A stretch of DNA of 7,075 nt from an uncultured Clostridia bacterium (GTDB lineage: Bacteria; Bacillota_A; Clostridia; Oscillospirales; Oscillospiraceae), in contig CAMKAP010000104.1 in NCBI GenBank assembly GCA_946410505.1, positions 1-7,075 of the forward strand. Direction: 5' to 3'. The notes under the pieces were generated by a model. It saw only the letters and a list, made by a program, of their open reading frames with translations, did not search any database and was not told the DNA's origin. Numbering within the stretch: the first letter of the stretch is position 1; each line of letters opens with the position of its first letter. Positions 1 to 6,138 of this stretch are shown one piece after another. Made by a program: the position numbers and the translations under genes.

Positions 1-31
1 CTCTTCTGTAGGGCAGTTCAGATACTTTCAT
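1..31 (-). CDS. 5' end of a minus-strand gene leaving the window (N-terminus MKVSELPYRR)
   Basis: Only ten codons are present, beginning with an ATG whose complement lies at 29-31. A clear ribosome binding site (AAGGAG, about 7 nt upstream of the ATG) and a good promoter at 64-92 precede it, so this is very likely a real gene start. The N-terminus MKVSELPYRR is too short to assign. It is faintly reminiscent of the start of clostridial M3-family oligoendopeptidases, but that is a guess from memory and should not be used as an annotation. Confidence 0.6.
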   Translation of the reverse strand, partial: MKVSELPYRR

Positions 32-63
32 GTCGTTCTCCTTTTCGATGGTTTGATAAACAA

Positions 64-92
64 AGTATACCATTGTCCGCTTCACTGTGCAA
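64..92 (-). promoter_or_regulatory. Sigma-A-type promoter for the left-edge minus-strand gene
   Basis: On the minus strand, TTGCAC (87-92) is followed after exactly 17 nt by TATACT (64-69). A TG dinucleotide sits one base before the -10 box, giving an extended -10 element (TGG-TATACT). Predicted transcription starts near 57, leaving a short leader of about 25 nt that contains the ribosome binding site. The -35 matches consensus only in part, but the -10 is one base off consensus. Confidence 0.7.
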
Positions 93-108
93 GCCACTGC
101 GGCGGGCT

Positions 109-137
109 TTGACTTTCTGCGTCCGATATGATATAGT
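109..137 (+). promoter_or_regulatory. Sigma-A-type promoter for the DUF4317 gene
   Basis: TTGACT (109-114) and TATAGT (132-137) are separated by exactly 17 nt. Transcription would begin near 144, which puts the ATG at 190 about 46 nt into the transcript. It also excludes the upstream in-frame ATG at 73, which lies before the promoter. This promoter points away from the one at 64-92, and the two -35 boxes are 16 bp apart, so the pair is divergent but not overlapping. Confidence 0.72.
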
Positions 138-189
138 CCCTCCTGCACGGTCTGCCGCTGCAAAGGCTGACTGCGCGGGAGGACAGAAT

Positions 190-1317
190 ATGAATCAAAA
201 GGAACTTGGTGAGATCCGGCGGCGCATCCGTCCGGAGCACAACAGCATCCAACATGTGTATGGATGTTATGTAAACTCAAATAAGGAGATCATTGCAGAT
301 CTGGACGAATCCATGGGTCTCATCACCCGGGAGGAGCAGGAGAAGTATCTGGCGCTGTTGAAAAAGGCGCTTTCCGGCGCGCTGGGCAAGAATCTGCTGG
401 ACATTTCCTTTGCCACGAAACAGGTCATGGACAGCGACGAGCACCGTCTGCTCTCCGCGCTGCGCAAGTGTCGGCTGGAAGACGCGGCGCTTCGTGACGC
501 CTTCTACCGCAGCGTGATCGAGAACATCGACATGGGCGAGGATAACTTTCTGATCCTGATGGCCTGCGATCGCTACGACGTGCCCCATTACGGCAAGGAC
601 GGCAATGAGGACGACCGGGGCGATGTGTATGAGTATATCCTCTGCTCCATCTGCCCGGTGAAGACCGGCAAGCTGGAGCTGGGCTACGAGCCGGAGGAGA
701 AGCGCTTTCACAGCGCCTTTGCCGGGCAGGTGGTGACTGCGCCGGAGCTGGGCTTTCTCTGGCCCGCATTCGATGACCGTTCGGCCAATATCTATAACGC
801 GCTCTTCTACTCGAAAAACAGCGTCAGCATCCATCAGGAGTTTATCGATGCGGTGTTCCGCACTCCCGTACCCATGTCCGCTGGGAAGCAGAAGGAGAGC
901 TTTGACGAGATCCTGACAGCCGCCATGGACAAGGACTGTCGCTTTGACGTGGTGCAGGCTCTGCATGAACAGCTCAGTGAGCGCATCACACTGCACAAGG
1001 AGAGCAAGGACCCGGAGCCTCTTACCGTCTCTGTCCGTGAGATGGGCGACATTCTGGAAAACAGCGGCGCCGCTCCGGAGCAGGCGGAGGCCTTCTGCAG
1101 GCGATGGGAAGAGGAACTGGGCGAGGACGCAGTGCTGCGCCCGGCCAATGTGACAAGCCCCAGGCGTATGGAGATCCAGACACCGGAGGTCAAGATCACT
1201 GTGGACCCCAAGTACAGTTATCTGGTGGAAAGCAGGGTTATCGACGGCAAAAAGTATCTGTTGATCGCAGCTGACAGCGGCGTGGAGCTCAACGGTGTCA
1301 GCGTAGAAATTATGTAA
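190..1317 (+). CDS. DUF4317 family protein (function unknown), 375 aa
   Basis: I recognise this as a DUF4317 protein, a family of unknown function that I know from Firmicutes. Visible family-like stretches are the N-terminal basic segment (residues 4-14), GCYVN (25-29), a helix ending in GALGKNLLD (63-71), DEHRLL (83-88), the DVPHYGKDG region (130-138), ILCSICPVK (150-158) and APELGFLWPAFDDRS (184-198). No signal peptide or membrane segment is evident, so it is probably cytoplasmic. The start at 190 is chosen because GGGAGG (177-182) lies 7 nt upstream and the promoter at 109-137 precedes it. The reading frame stays open back to 73, but that extension crosses the promoter and looks non-coding. 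The gene is single, followed by an AT-rich tail and a strong terminator, with no co-transcribed neighbour on its strand. The family call is confident; no biochemical role can be offered. Confidence 0.88.
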   Translation: MNQKELGEIRRRIRPEHNSIQHVYGCYVNSNKEIIADLDESMGLITREEQEKYLALLKKALSGALGKNLLDISFATKQVMDSDEHRLLSALRKCRLEDAALRDAFYRSVIENIDMGEDNFLILMACDRYDVPHYGKDGNEDDRGDVYEYILCSICPVKTGKLELGYEPEEKRFHSAFAGQVVTAPELGFLWPAFDDRSANIYNALFYSKNSVSIHQEFIDAVFRTPVPMSAGKQKESFDEILTAAMDKDCRFDVVQALHEQLSERITLHKESKDPEPLTVSVREMGDILENSGAAPEQAEAFCRRWEEELGEDAVLRPANVTSPRRMEIQTPEVKITVDPKYSYLVESRVIDGKKYLLIAADSGVELNGVSVEIM

Positions 1318-1380
1318 ACTATTATATGTTAATCATATTATGACAATAAAGATATGTTAACTATATTATGAAACTGTAAA
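1311..1380 (+). repeat. Degenerate 14-nt periodic repeat in the AT-rich 3' region
   Basis: TATG occurs at 1311, 1325, 1339, 1353 and 1367, exactly every 14 nt, dividing the stretch into five units that end where the terminator stem begins. Position 7 of the unit is A in all five, and positions 8 and 11 are A in four of five. Units 2 and 4 are the closest: the 20-mers at 1324-1343 and 1352-1371 match at 18 positions. The first unit contains the stop codon of the DUF4317 gene. Base composition is sharply AT-rich against GC-rich flanks. It may be a decayed tandem repeat or chance in AT-rich DNA; no function is visible. Confidence 0.5.
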
Positions 1381-1418
1381 ACAAACGGGCTGTGACGAAA
1401 GTCACAGCCCGTTTGTTT
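1379..1418. terminator. Bidirectional rho-independent terminator
   Basis: A perfect 18-bp stem (1379-1396 with 1401-1418) closes on a GAAA loop as read on the plus strand. The outer six pairs are mainly A:T, so each strand ends its hairpin in a T-rich run: TTTGTTT then, after four bases, a run of six T on the plus strand, and TTTGTTTT on the minus strand. It sits between the convergent DUF4317 and GtrA-family genes and should end both transcripts. The stem reaches into the last bases of the GtrA-family stop codon (1417-1419). Confidence 0.9.
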
Positions 1419-1836
1419 ACGCTTTTTTCTGAAACACAAAGAGCTTGCTCACCACATAGTTGAGCACCACCACGACCACCTGGGCAATGATCTTAACGAT
1501 CATTTCGTTGCCGTGCAGGAGCGTGACGAACACCAGAAGGATCAGCTCTTCCACGCCCAGCGTGGCAAGCCGCCCCGCGTAGAAGGACACAAACTGCCGG
1601 AAGGCGTCTTTCCGGGTCTCAGGCTTTGCCTCAAAGACCCATTTGGCGTTGGTAAAGTAGGCGAAAGTCACCGCGCAGATCCAGCTGATGACGTTGGAGA
1701 TGAGCACGTTGATGTGCAGGGGATAGGTGCAGAGCCAGAAGGAGGCGAGGCTTACCACGGTGGTCAGACCGCCGAAAACCAGATACAGCAGTACCTCTTT
1801 GTATTTGATGCAGAGGGCTTTGAGCTTGTTGATCAT
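1417..1836 (-). CDS. GtrA-family small membrane protein (putative lipid-linked sugar flippase component), 139 aa
   Basis: The length and four predicted membrane segments (about residues 15-36, 42-61, 82-106 and 111-134) fit the GtrA family. So do the conserved-looking patches: GGLTT after the first basic stretch (22-26), NAKWVF after segment 2 (63-68) and NYVVSKLFVF at the end (126-135). GtrA proteins accompany GtrB-type glycosyltransferases and are thought to translocate undecaprenyl-phosphate-linked sugars across the membrane. Here the ATG overlaps the stop codon of the GT2 gene by four bases (ATGA). GGGAGG lies 8 nt upstream, inside the end of that gene, indicating translational coupling. 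It is the last gene of the three-gene operon, with the terminator stem starting in its stop codon. Family assignment is firm; the transport role is from family knowledge. Confidence 0.92.
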   Translation of the reverse strand: MINKLKALCIKYKEVLLYLVFGGLTTVVSLASFWLCTYPLHINVLISNVISWICAVTFAYFTNAKWVFEAKPETRKDAFRQFVSFYAGRLATLGVEELILLVFVTLLHGNEMIVKIIAQVVVVVLNYVVSKLFVFQKKA

Positions 1837-2756
1837 TCCCCGTCCCTCCCGCAGATTTTGGAGATGATGTAGCGCGGGCGGCCCTTGAGCTCCTCATAGA
1901 TACGGGCCACGTAGTAGCCGATGATACCCAGGGAGATCATGACCAGGGAGCTGGAGAAGAGCAGCAGCAGGATCACCGTGGTAAAGCCGCCGAGGGCGGT
2001 GCCGGCGATCTTCTGCACCAGCGCCACCACGCTGAAGACGACGGCGATCACGAGCATGATAACGCCCAACACCGTGATCAGGTGCAGCGGGGCGGAGGAG
2101 AAGGAGCCGATATTGTTGATGGCATACTTGATGAGCGAGCGGGTGGACCACTTGCTCTCGCCCGCGGTGCGCTCCTGCACCCGGTAGCTCACTTCCGCCC
2201 GCTTGAAGCCCACCCAGAAGCTCAGCGCCCGGAAGAAGACGTTGCGCTCCGGCATTTTGTTGAGCGTGTCCACCACCTTGCGGTCGAGGAGCTTAAAGTC
2301 CGAGGAGGCGGACATGTCAAGCCCCGTGGCCATGCTGATCAGCCGATAGAAGCTGAGGGAGGCAAACTTGTGAAAACCGCTCTCTTCACCGCGGTCTTCC
2401 TTGATGCCCTCAATGACCTCATAGCCTTCTTCCCAGAGCCGGTACATCTCCACAATTTTCTCGGGCGGATGCTGCAGGTCGCAGTCGATGACCACGCAGC
2501 AGTCGCCCCGGGCCTGCTCGAGCCCGGCGAACATGGCGGCCTCCTTGCCGAAATTGCGGCTGAAGTGGACGCCCACCACGTGGGGATTGCTCTCCCTGGC
2601 TTTCTGGATCTCCTGCCAGGTTTTGTCCCGGGAGCCGTCGTCCACAAACAGCAGCTCGTGGTCGATCCCGGCATCGTCCAGGATCCCGGTGACCGTCTTG
2701 GCGGCCAGGGCGATCATTTGTTCCTCGTTGTACGAGGGAAGAATAACAGATAACAT
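1833..2756 (-). CDS. GT2 glycosyltransferase, GtrB/DPM1-like polyprenyl-phosphate sugar transferase, 307 aa
   Basis: The N-terminal GT-A domain opens with VILPSYNEE (4-12). It carries VDDGSRDKT (38-46), SRNFGKEAA (66-74) and the nucleotide-sugar/metal DXD site DCDLQHPP (91-98), followed by SSDFKLLDR (151-159) and the R196...GESKW (199-203) motif typical of this subfamily. Two C-terminal membrane helices (about 224-248 and 257-285) anchor it, and a basic tail follows. Such enzymes move a sugar, often glucose or GlcNAc, from a nucleotide sugar to undecaprenyl phosphate on the cytoplasmic face. The sugar here is not predictable. Length matches the family. The ATG at 2756 has an AGAGG ribosome binding site 7 nt upstream and lies 12 nt after the GT-C gene's stop codon; the 3' end overlaps the GtrA-family gene by 4 nt. 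The three genes therefore form a tight operon. All expected catalytic motifs are intact. Confidence 0.93.
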   Translation of the reverse strand: MLSVILPSYNEEQMIALAAKTVTGILDDAGIDHELLFVDDGSRDKTWQEIQKARESNPHVVGVHFSRNFGKEAAMFAGLEQARGDCCVVIDCDLQHPPEKIVEMYRLWEEGYEVIEGIKEDRGEESGFHKFASLSFYRLISMATGLDMSASSDFKLLDRKVVDTLNKMPERNVFFRALSFWVGFKRAEVSYRVQERTAGESKWSTRSLIKYAINNIGSFSSAPLHLITVLGVIMLVIAVVFSVVALVQKIAGTALGGFTTVILLLLFSSSLVMISLGIIGYYVARIYEELKGRPRYIISKICGRDGE

Positions 2757-2768
2757 AGGCTTTCCTCT

Positions 2769-4355
2769 TTACTTTGTCAGAAGATAGGCGGCGGAGAGCC
2801 CGTTTTCGTACAGGGGCTCCCACGCGGTATATTCGGTGGTCTGCAGAAGTGCCGGCAGCATCTGCGCGGGGTCAAAGCCGCTGGACCAGAATTCGCTGCG
2901 GTCAATGAACACCACGCAGGGGAGCTCTGCGCGCTCCCCCAGGTAGCGGTCCAGCGCGGCGGATTCTGTGTCACCCGTGAGAAACAGATCGTCAAAGGTC
3001 ACAAGCTGCAGCAGATCCTGCGTCACGGGCGCAAAGTAATCGTCCGTCATGTATACGCAGGGGCTGTCGGCGTAGGGCGCGAGCGCGGCGTCATAATCCC
3101 GGTATTCGAGGTAGAGGTACTCCGGCGGAACGCTGCGCGCCTCCCAGAGCGCGAGCGCCGCAATGAGCAGCACCGCCGCGGATTTGACGGTATTTGCCCG
3201 GCGCTTTCCGTCCATGCTCTCCTCCAGCAGATGCATGAGCAGGGAACAGCCGGTGAACAGGATGGGGATCAGGTTGTAAAGGTAGCGCTCCTCGGTCACG
3301 GGAGAAATCACGGCCACAAGCGGGAAAACGATTCCTGCGGGTACAAGGATCAGCAGACCGTCAAAGCGCAGGCGGCCGGCGCGGGCGGCCCGCAGAAGCC
3401 CCTTCCGGCACAGCAGCAGGAGGAGCAGGAGCGGCGGCGTGAGATAGATGGCGGCATGGGTACCGTGCCGAAGGCGGGCAAGCATCCCGCCGATCCGCGC
3501 GGGATATTGGGAGAAATCAAGCAGGTTCTCCGCAGCGTTTCCGCCGGAGACCAGCTTTTCCGCAAACAGATGATCCAGGCACGCGGGGAAACACAGCAGC
3601 AGCAGCCCCACACCCGCGAAGGCCCAGAGAAAGAAGGCCGCGGCTGACCGGTATTCGCGCCGGACAAGCTGCCGCAGCACGAAAAAGCCGCAGAGGAAGA
3701 AGGCGTAGAATACGAAATAGTACTGCGTCATCAACCCCAGGAAGATCACCAGACCGACCTGCGGGTAGATTCGGGGCTTCGGATCGCGCATCAGTTTTGC
3801 TGTAAGCAGCGCAAGCTCCACCGTCAGCGCAGTCATCAGCACATACATGCGGATCATCAGCATGGTGGACAGCCCGATGGTGCTCAGACCGTAGAGCGCA
3901 ACGGTGGCCGCGGCGTTGAAGCGGCTGCCGTAGAGCGTCATCACAAGCTGCCAGAGCGCGACAAGCGCCCAAAGATAGATCAGGTAATCCAGCGCAAGGC
4001 CCGTCCATTTGGAAAATACATCGGGCGTGAGAGAGGAGGCCAGATTGAACAGCCAGTAGTAGAGCGGGGGATGGACGTCATTGACCTGGTTAAAGTAGAC
4101 AGAGCCGAAATCCAGGATCTGCCCGTGATCGACCTCCACATACTGGAGCAGATCCTGCCGGGAGAGCACCTGATCCCGCAGGCTGCCGCCGGCCACGTCC
4201 CGCAGGAAGGGGGCGTAGTGGCTGTTGGAGAGACCGTAGGTGTAGATCTCGTCGATAAACATGCCGGATTTGCGGCAGGAGAAAAGCAGGCAGACCCCGG
4301 TGACGATCACAAGCACCAGGAAAAGCGCGCCGTATTTTCTCAGTGTCTCCTTCAT
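2769..4355 (-). CDS. GT-C-fold membrane glycosyltransferase, GT39/PMT_2-like, 528 aa
   Basis: After a first membrane helix (about 8-26) comes a long outer loop carrying the acidic pair D35-E36 in IDEIYTY, and then NDVHPPLYYW (92-101). The DE and H-P-P-L signatures mark lipid-linked-sugar glycosyltransferases of the GT39/ArnT/PMT-like GT-C superfamily. Many hydrophobic helices follow to about residue 407, including EERYLYNLIPI (356-366), which resembles the late R-Y...P motif of the family. The protein ends in a polar domain of about 120 residues, probably outside the cell. It should take a sugar from undecaprenyl phosphate and add it to an unknown acceptor. I chose the ATG at 4355 because GGAGGT lies 5 nt upstream and the promoter at 4391-4419 precedes it. 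The frame is open to an ATG at 4436, but that extension would cross the promoter. It heads the operon with the GT2 and GtrA-family genes. Confidence 0.87.
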   Translation of the reverse strand: MKETLRKYGALFLVLVIVTGVCLLFSCRKSGMFIDEIYTYGLSNSHYAPFLRDVAGGSLRDQVLSRQDLLQYVEVDHGQILDFGSVYFNQVNDVHPPLYYWLFNLASSLTPDVFSKWTGLALDYLIYLWALVALWQLVMTLYGSRFNAAATVALYGLSTIGLSTMLMIRMYVLMTALTVELALLTAKLMRDPKPRIYPQVGLVIFLGLMTQYYFVFYAFFLCGFFVLRQLVRREYRSAAAFFLWAFAGVGLLLLCFPACLDHLFAEKLVSGGNAAENLLDFSQYPARIGGMLARLRHGTHAAIYLTPPLLLLLLLCRKGLLRAARAGRLRFDGLLILVPAGIVFPLVAVISPVTEERYLYNLIPILFTGCSLLMHLLEESMDGKRRANTVKSAAVLLIAALALWEARSVPPEYLYLEYRDYDAALAPYADSPCVYMTDDYFAPVTQDLLQLVTFDDLFLTGDTESAALDRYLGERAELPCVVFIDRSEFWSSGFDPAQMLPALLQTTEYTAWEPLYENGLSAAYLLTK

Positions 4356-4390
4356 ATCCGACCTCCGGCCCTTTGCAAAAATCATCTTAC

Positions 4391-4419
4391 AGTATACCAC
4401 AAAAGCTCCGGTTTCGCAA
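4391..4419 (-). promoter_or_regulatory. Sigma-A-type extended -10 promoter of the glycosylation operon
   Basis: On the minus strand, TTGCGA (4414-4419) is followed after 17 nt by TATACT (4391-4396), with TG one base before the -10 (TGG-TATACT). Predicted start is near 4384, about 29 nt before the ATG at 4355. The -10 and its extension are identical to those of the promoter at 64-92. It separates the three-gene operon from the upstream membrane protein gene, although read-through is possible because no convincing terminator lies between them. Confidence 0.72.
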
Positions 4420-4441
4420 CTCTTTTGCGGGCGCAAAGACC

Positions 4442-6004
4442 TCAGGGCGAGAACATGATCTGTTTGGAAGAGCGATAGGCGATACAGTCGCCGTACTCCC
4501 CGAAGAGCGTGAAGGCGGCGCCATGCCCTTCGGCAAGCTGCAGATACACATCACGCACCCAGGGCCCCAGCACATACAGAGCCCGTTCGTTATCTTCGGG
4601 GCTGTATATGTCCCGGATGTTGATATAGGCCAGGATCTCATAGGGCTGCTCGCCCCAGAGCCCGGCGGTCAGCTTCCCGTCGGAGTATAGAGCGAGTTTG
4701 GCCGCATAGCTCCACTCCCCGTAGAGATACTCGATCCCGGCTTCTTCGGCGTCGTGGCAGAACTGATAGTAAGCGTCATCGTCGGTTTCGGCGGCGCGTC
4801 GAAAGGAGGGGCCGTAGCTGAAGCAGAGATTGGCCAGGGACAGCACACAGAGGGCGATCAGCAGCATGTGGGCGACGCGCTCACGGCAGCTGTTGAGAAT
4901 CAGCACCAGAGACAGGGCCAGGAAGGGGTACCAGACAAAGAGATAGATCTCCCGGATACGGATGTCCAGCACCACCGACGCGGCCAGCACCGCCGCCAGG
5001 CTCACCGCACACAGGAGCCAGAGCAGCGCGGCGCCGTCCGGAGCGGGCCTGCGGCGGAAAAGGAGGAGCGCGGCTGCGAGAACACAGATAAGGGATGCGA
5101 GAAAGATCAGAACAAAAAACAGACGCCCACGGTCAAATACGGCGGCATCCAGCCCGCTGATGGCGCGGATGGCTGCCCAGTCTGCGTGCAGCTTCTCCGA
5201 AAGAGAGGCGGCGCTGTGTACGGAGAGGCGGCCATAGATGCTCACGGAGGGGATGCGCAGCCGAAGCATGAACAGATAGCCCAGCGCGTTGAACGCCGGA
5301 ATCAGCAGTGCACGCAGCAGGCCCTGTCTGTGCCCCTTCGGCCAGAAAGGCAGGCCGCGCAGCTTCCGCAGGAGAGCCAGCAGCAGCTCCGCCGCCAGCA
5401 TCGGCAGCGCCATGACCACCATCTGGCGCAGGCTCTGCATCCCGGTGAGAAAGCTCAGCACCAGCCCCAGAGCCAGCGGGAGCGGGCGCAGCCCGCGTTC
5501 GGGGGAGACTGCAGCACAGGCGTAATCTCCGAAGCAGAGAAAGAGCGTGATCAGATAGCAGGCATAGTAGCTGGCCAGTACGAAGAACAGCTGAGACTGC
5601 GGAAGCAGCAGAATATCATAGCCGCAGGGCGCGGCGACCAGAAGCAGCAGCCCGCAGACGCCGATCCAGCGCTCTTTGACAAAGGGTCTGACCATCCAGA
5701 GAAAGCTGACGACGATCAAGACGGACATGGCGCCGGTGGCCAACGCCATGGAAAGCTGCAGGCTGTGGGTCATCCCGTAGAACAGGGCGGCCAGTACCGG
5801 CGTGGCCACGGTATAGTACTGGTTGCCGTAGACCCAGTTTGCAGGGAAAAGCCGCTTCTGCAGCCACATTTCCTTTGCCACCAGCATGTCCGCATACACG
5901 TCGCCGTCGCCGAAAAAGGCCATATATTTGAAATTGATCAGCGCAAAAACCGCAAAGAAAGCCAGCAGGCAGATTGCGGGGAGCAGACTCCGGATTGTTT
6001 TCAT
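4442..6004 (-). CDS. Large multi-pass membrane protein, GT-C-like layout (putative glycosyltransferase), 520 aa
   Basis: I do not recognise a named family with certainty. The protein begins with a membrane helix (about 7-25). A first outer loop follows with the acidic motif GDGDVYADM (32-40) and then PANWVYGNQYY (54-64). Many further helices run to about residue 396, and the polar C-terminal domain (about 397-520) is probably extracytoplasmic. One N-terminal helix followed by an acidic first loop, many helices and a polar tail is the layout of GT-C glycosyltransferases. D33 and D35 would be candidate catalytic or metal-site residues. No HPPL motif is present, so it is not a close relative of its neighbour. 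The ATG at 6004 is preceded by TTGAGGT about 6 nt upstream; the frame is open further back to 6109, but that stretch would run into the terminator hairpin region. The stop codon lies 86 nt before the next gene's start. An alternative is a polymerase or transporter-like envelope protein. Confidence 0.75.
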   Translation of the reverse strand: MKTIRSLLPAICLLAFFAVFALINFKYMAFFGDGDVYADMLVAKEMWLQKRLFPANWVYGNQYYTVATPVLAALFYGMTHSLQLSMALATGAMSVLIVVSFLWMVRPFVKERWIGVCGLLLLVAAPCGYDILLLPQSQLFFVLASYYACYLITLFLCFGDYACAAVSPERGLRPLPLALGLVLSFLTGMQSLRQMVVMALPMLAAELLLALLRKLRGLPFWPKGHRQGLLRALLIPAFNALGYLFMLRLRIPSVSIYGRLSVHSAASLSEKLHADWAAIRAISGLDAAVFDRGRLFFVLIFLASLICVLAAALLLFRRRPAPDGAALLWLLCAVSLAAVLAASVVLDIRIREIYLFVWYPFLALSLVLILNSCRERVAHMLLIALCVLSLANLCFSYGPSFRRAAETDDDAYYQFCHDAEEAGIEYLYGEWSYAAKLALYSDGKLTAGLWGEQPYEILAYINIRDIYSPEDNERALYVLGPWVRDVYLQLAEGHGAAFTLFGEYGDCIAYRSSKQIMFSP

Positions 6005-6035
6005 GGCGTACCTCAAAGCAGTTGATCCTTTCAAT

Positions 6036-6064
6036 AAAGTAGCATAATCCGCTCGTGGAAGCAA
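6036..6064 (-). promoter_or_regulatory. Weak candidate promoter for the 520-aa membrane protein gene
   Basis: On the minus strand, TTGCTT (6059-6064) and TACTTT (6036-6041) are 17 nt apart, with a TG one base before the -10 box. The -10 box is poor. An overlapping TATGCT (6041-6046) is a better -10 but has no good -35. A promoter is expected here because a terminator closes the upstream operon, but which box is used cannot be decided. Confidence 0.35.
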
Positions 6065-6093
6065 CTGTATTCTCCCAAAACATGCAAACAGAA

Positions 6094-6125
6094 CACAGGC
6101 CCCTCCCAAGCGGGAGGGGCCTGTG
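6094..6125 (-). terminator. Rho-independent terminator of the lgt operon
   Basis: A perfect, very GC-rich 14-bp stem (6094-6107 with 6112-6125) with a 4-nt loop lies 13 nt beyond the stop codon of the 168-aa protein gene. On the minus strand it is followed by a moderately T-rich tail (GTTCTGTTTGCATGTTTT). The interrupted T-run makes it less ideal than the hairpin at 1379-1418. It cleanly separates the lgt operon from the membrane protein gene. Confidence 0.78.
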
Positions 6126-6138
6126 CGGCAGATGGGTT

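Noticed and set aside
277..996. 239-codon open frame on the minus strand, opposite the DUF4317 gene
   Set aside because: It is wholly inside a recognised gene on the other strand, with a composition typical of antisense frames and no promoter or ribosome binding site that I could see.
1340..1367. Possible promoter (ATGACA, 16 nt, TATATT) on the plus strand before the terminator
   Set aside because: Transcription would run straight into the terminator hairpin, leaving no room for a product. The boxes are explained by AT-rich repeat sequence.
1324..1371. Two five-codon mini-frames (MLIIL and MLTIL) within the repeat units
   Set aside because: They are too short to support as genes, and neither has a convincing ribosome binding site.
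2082..2753. 223-codon open frame on the plus strand, opposite the GT2 gene
   Set aside because: It is wholly antisense to a gene with intact catalytic motifs. Its product is His/Val/Ala-rich with no family features; treated as a shadow.
4422..4438. Small inverted repeat (TTTGC...GCAAA) after the 520-aa protein gene as a terminator
   Set aside because: The stem is only 5 bp and no T-run follows on the minus strand; too weak to call.
4754..6025. 423-codon open frame on the plus strand, opposite the 520-aa membrane protein gene
   Set aside because: It starts with GTG without a ribosome binding site. The product is a low-complexity Gln/His/Gly/Glu/Arg-rich chain with no recognisable domain, the usual antisense shadow of a GC-rich gene for a Leu/Ala-rich membrane protein.
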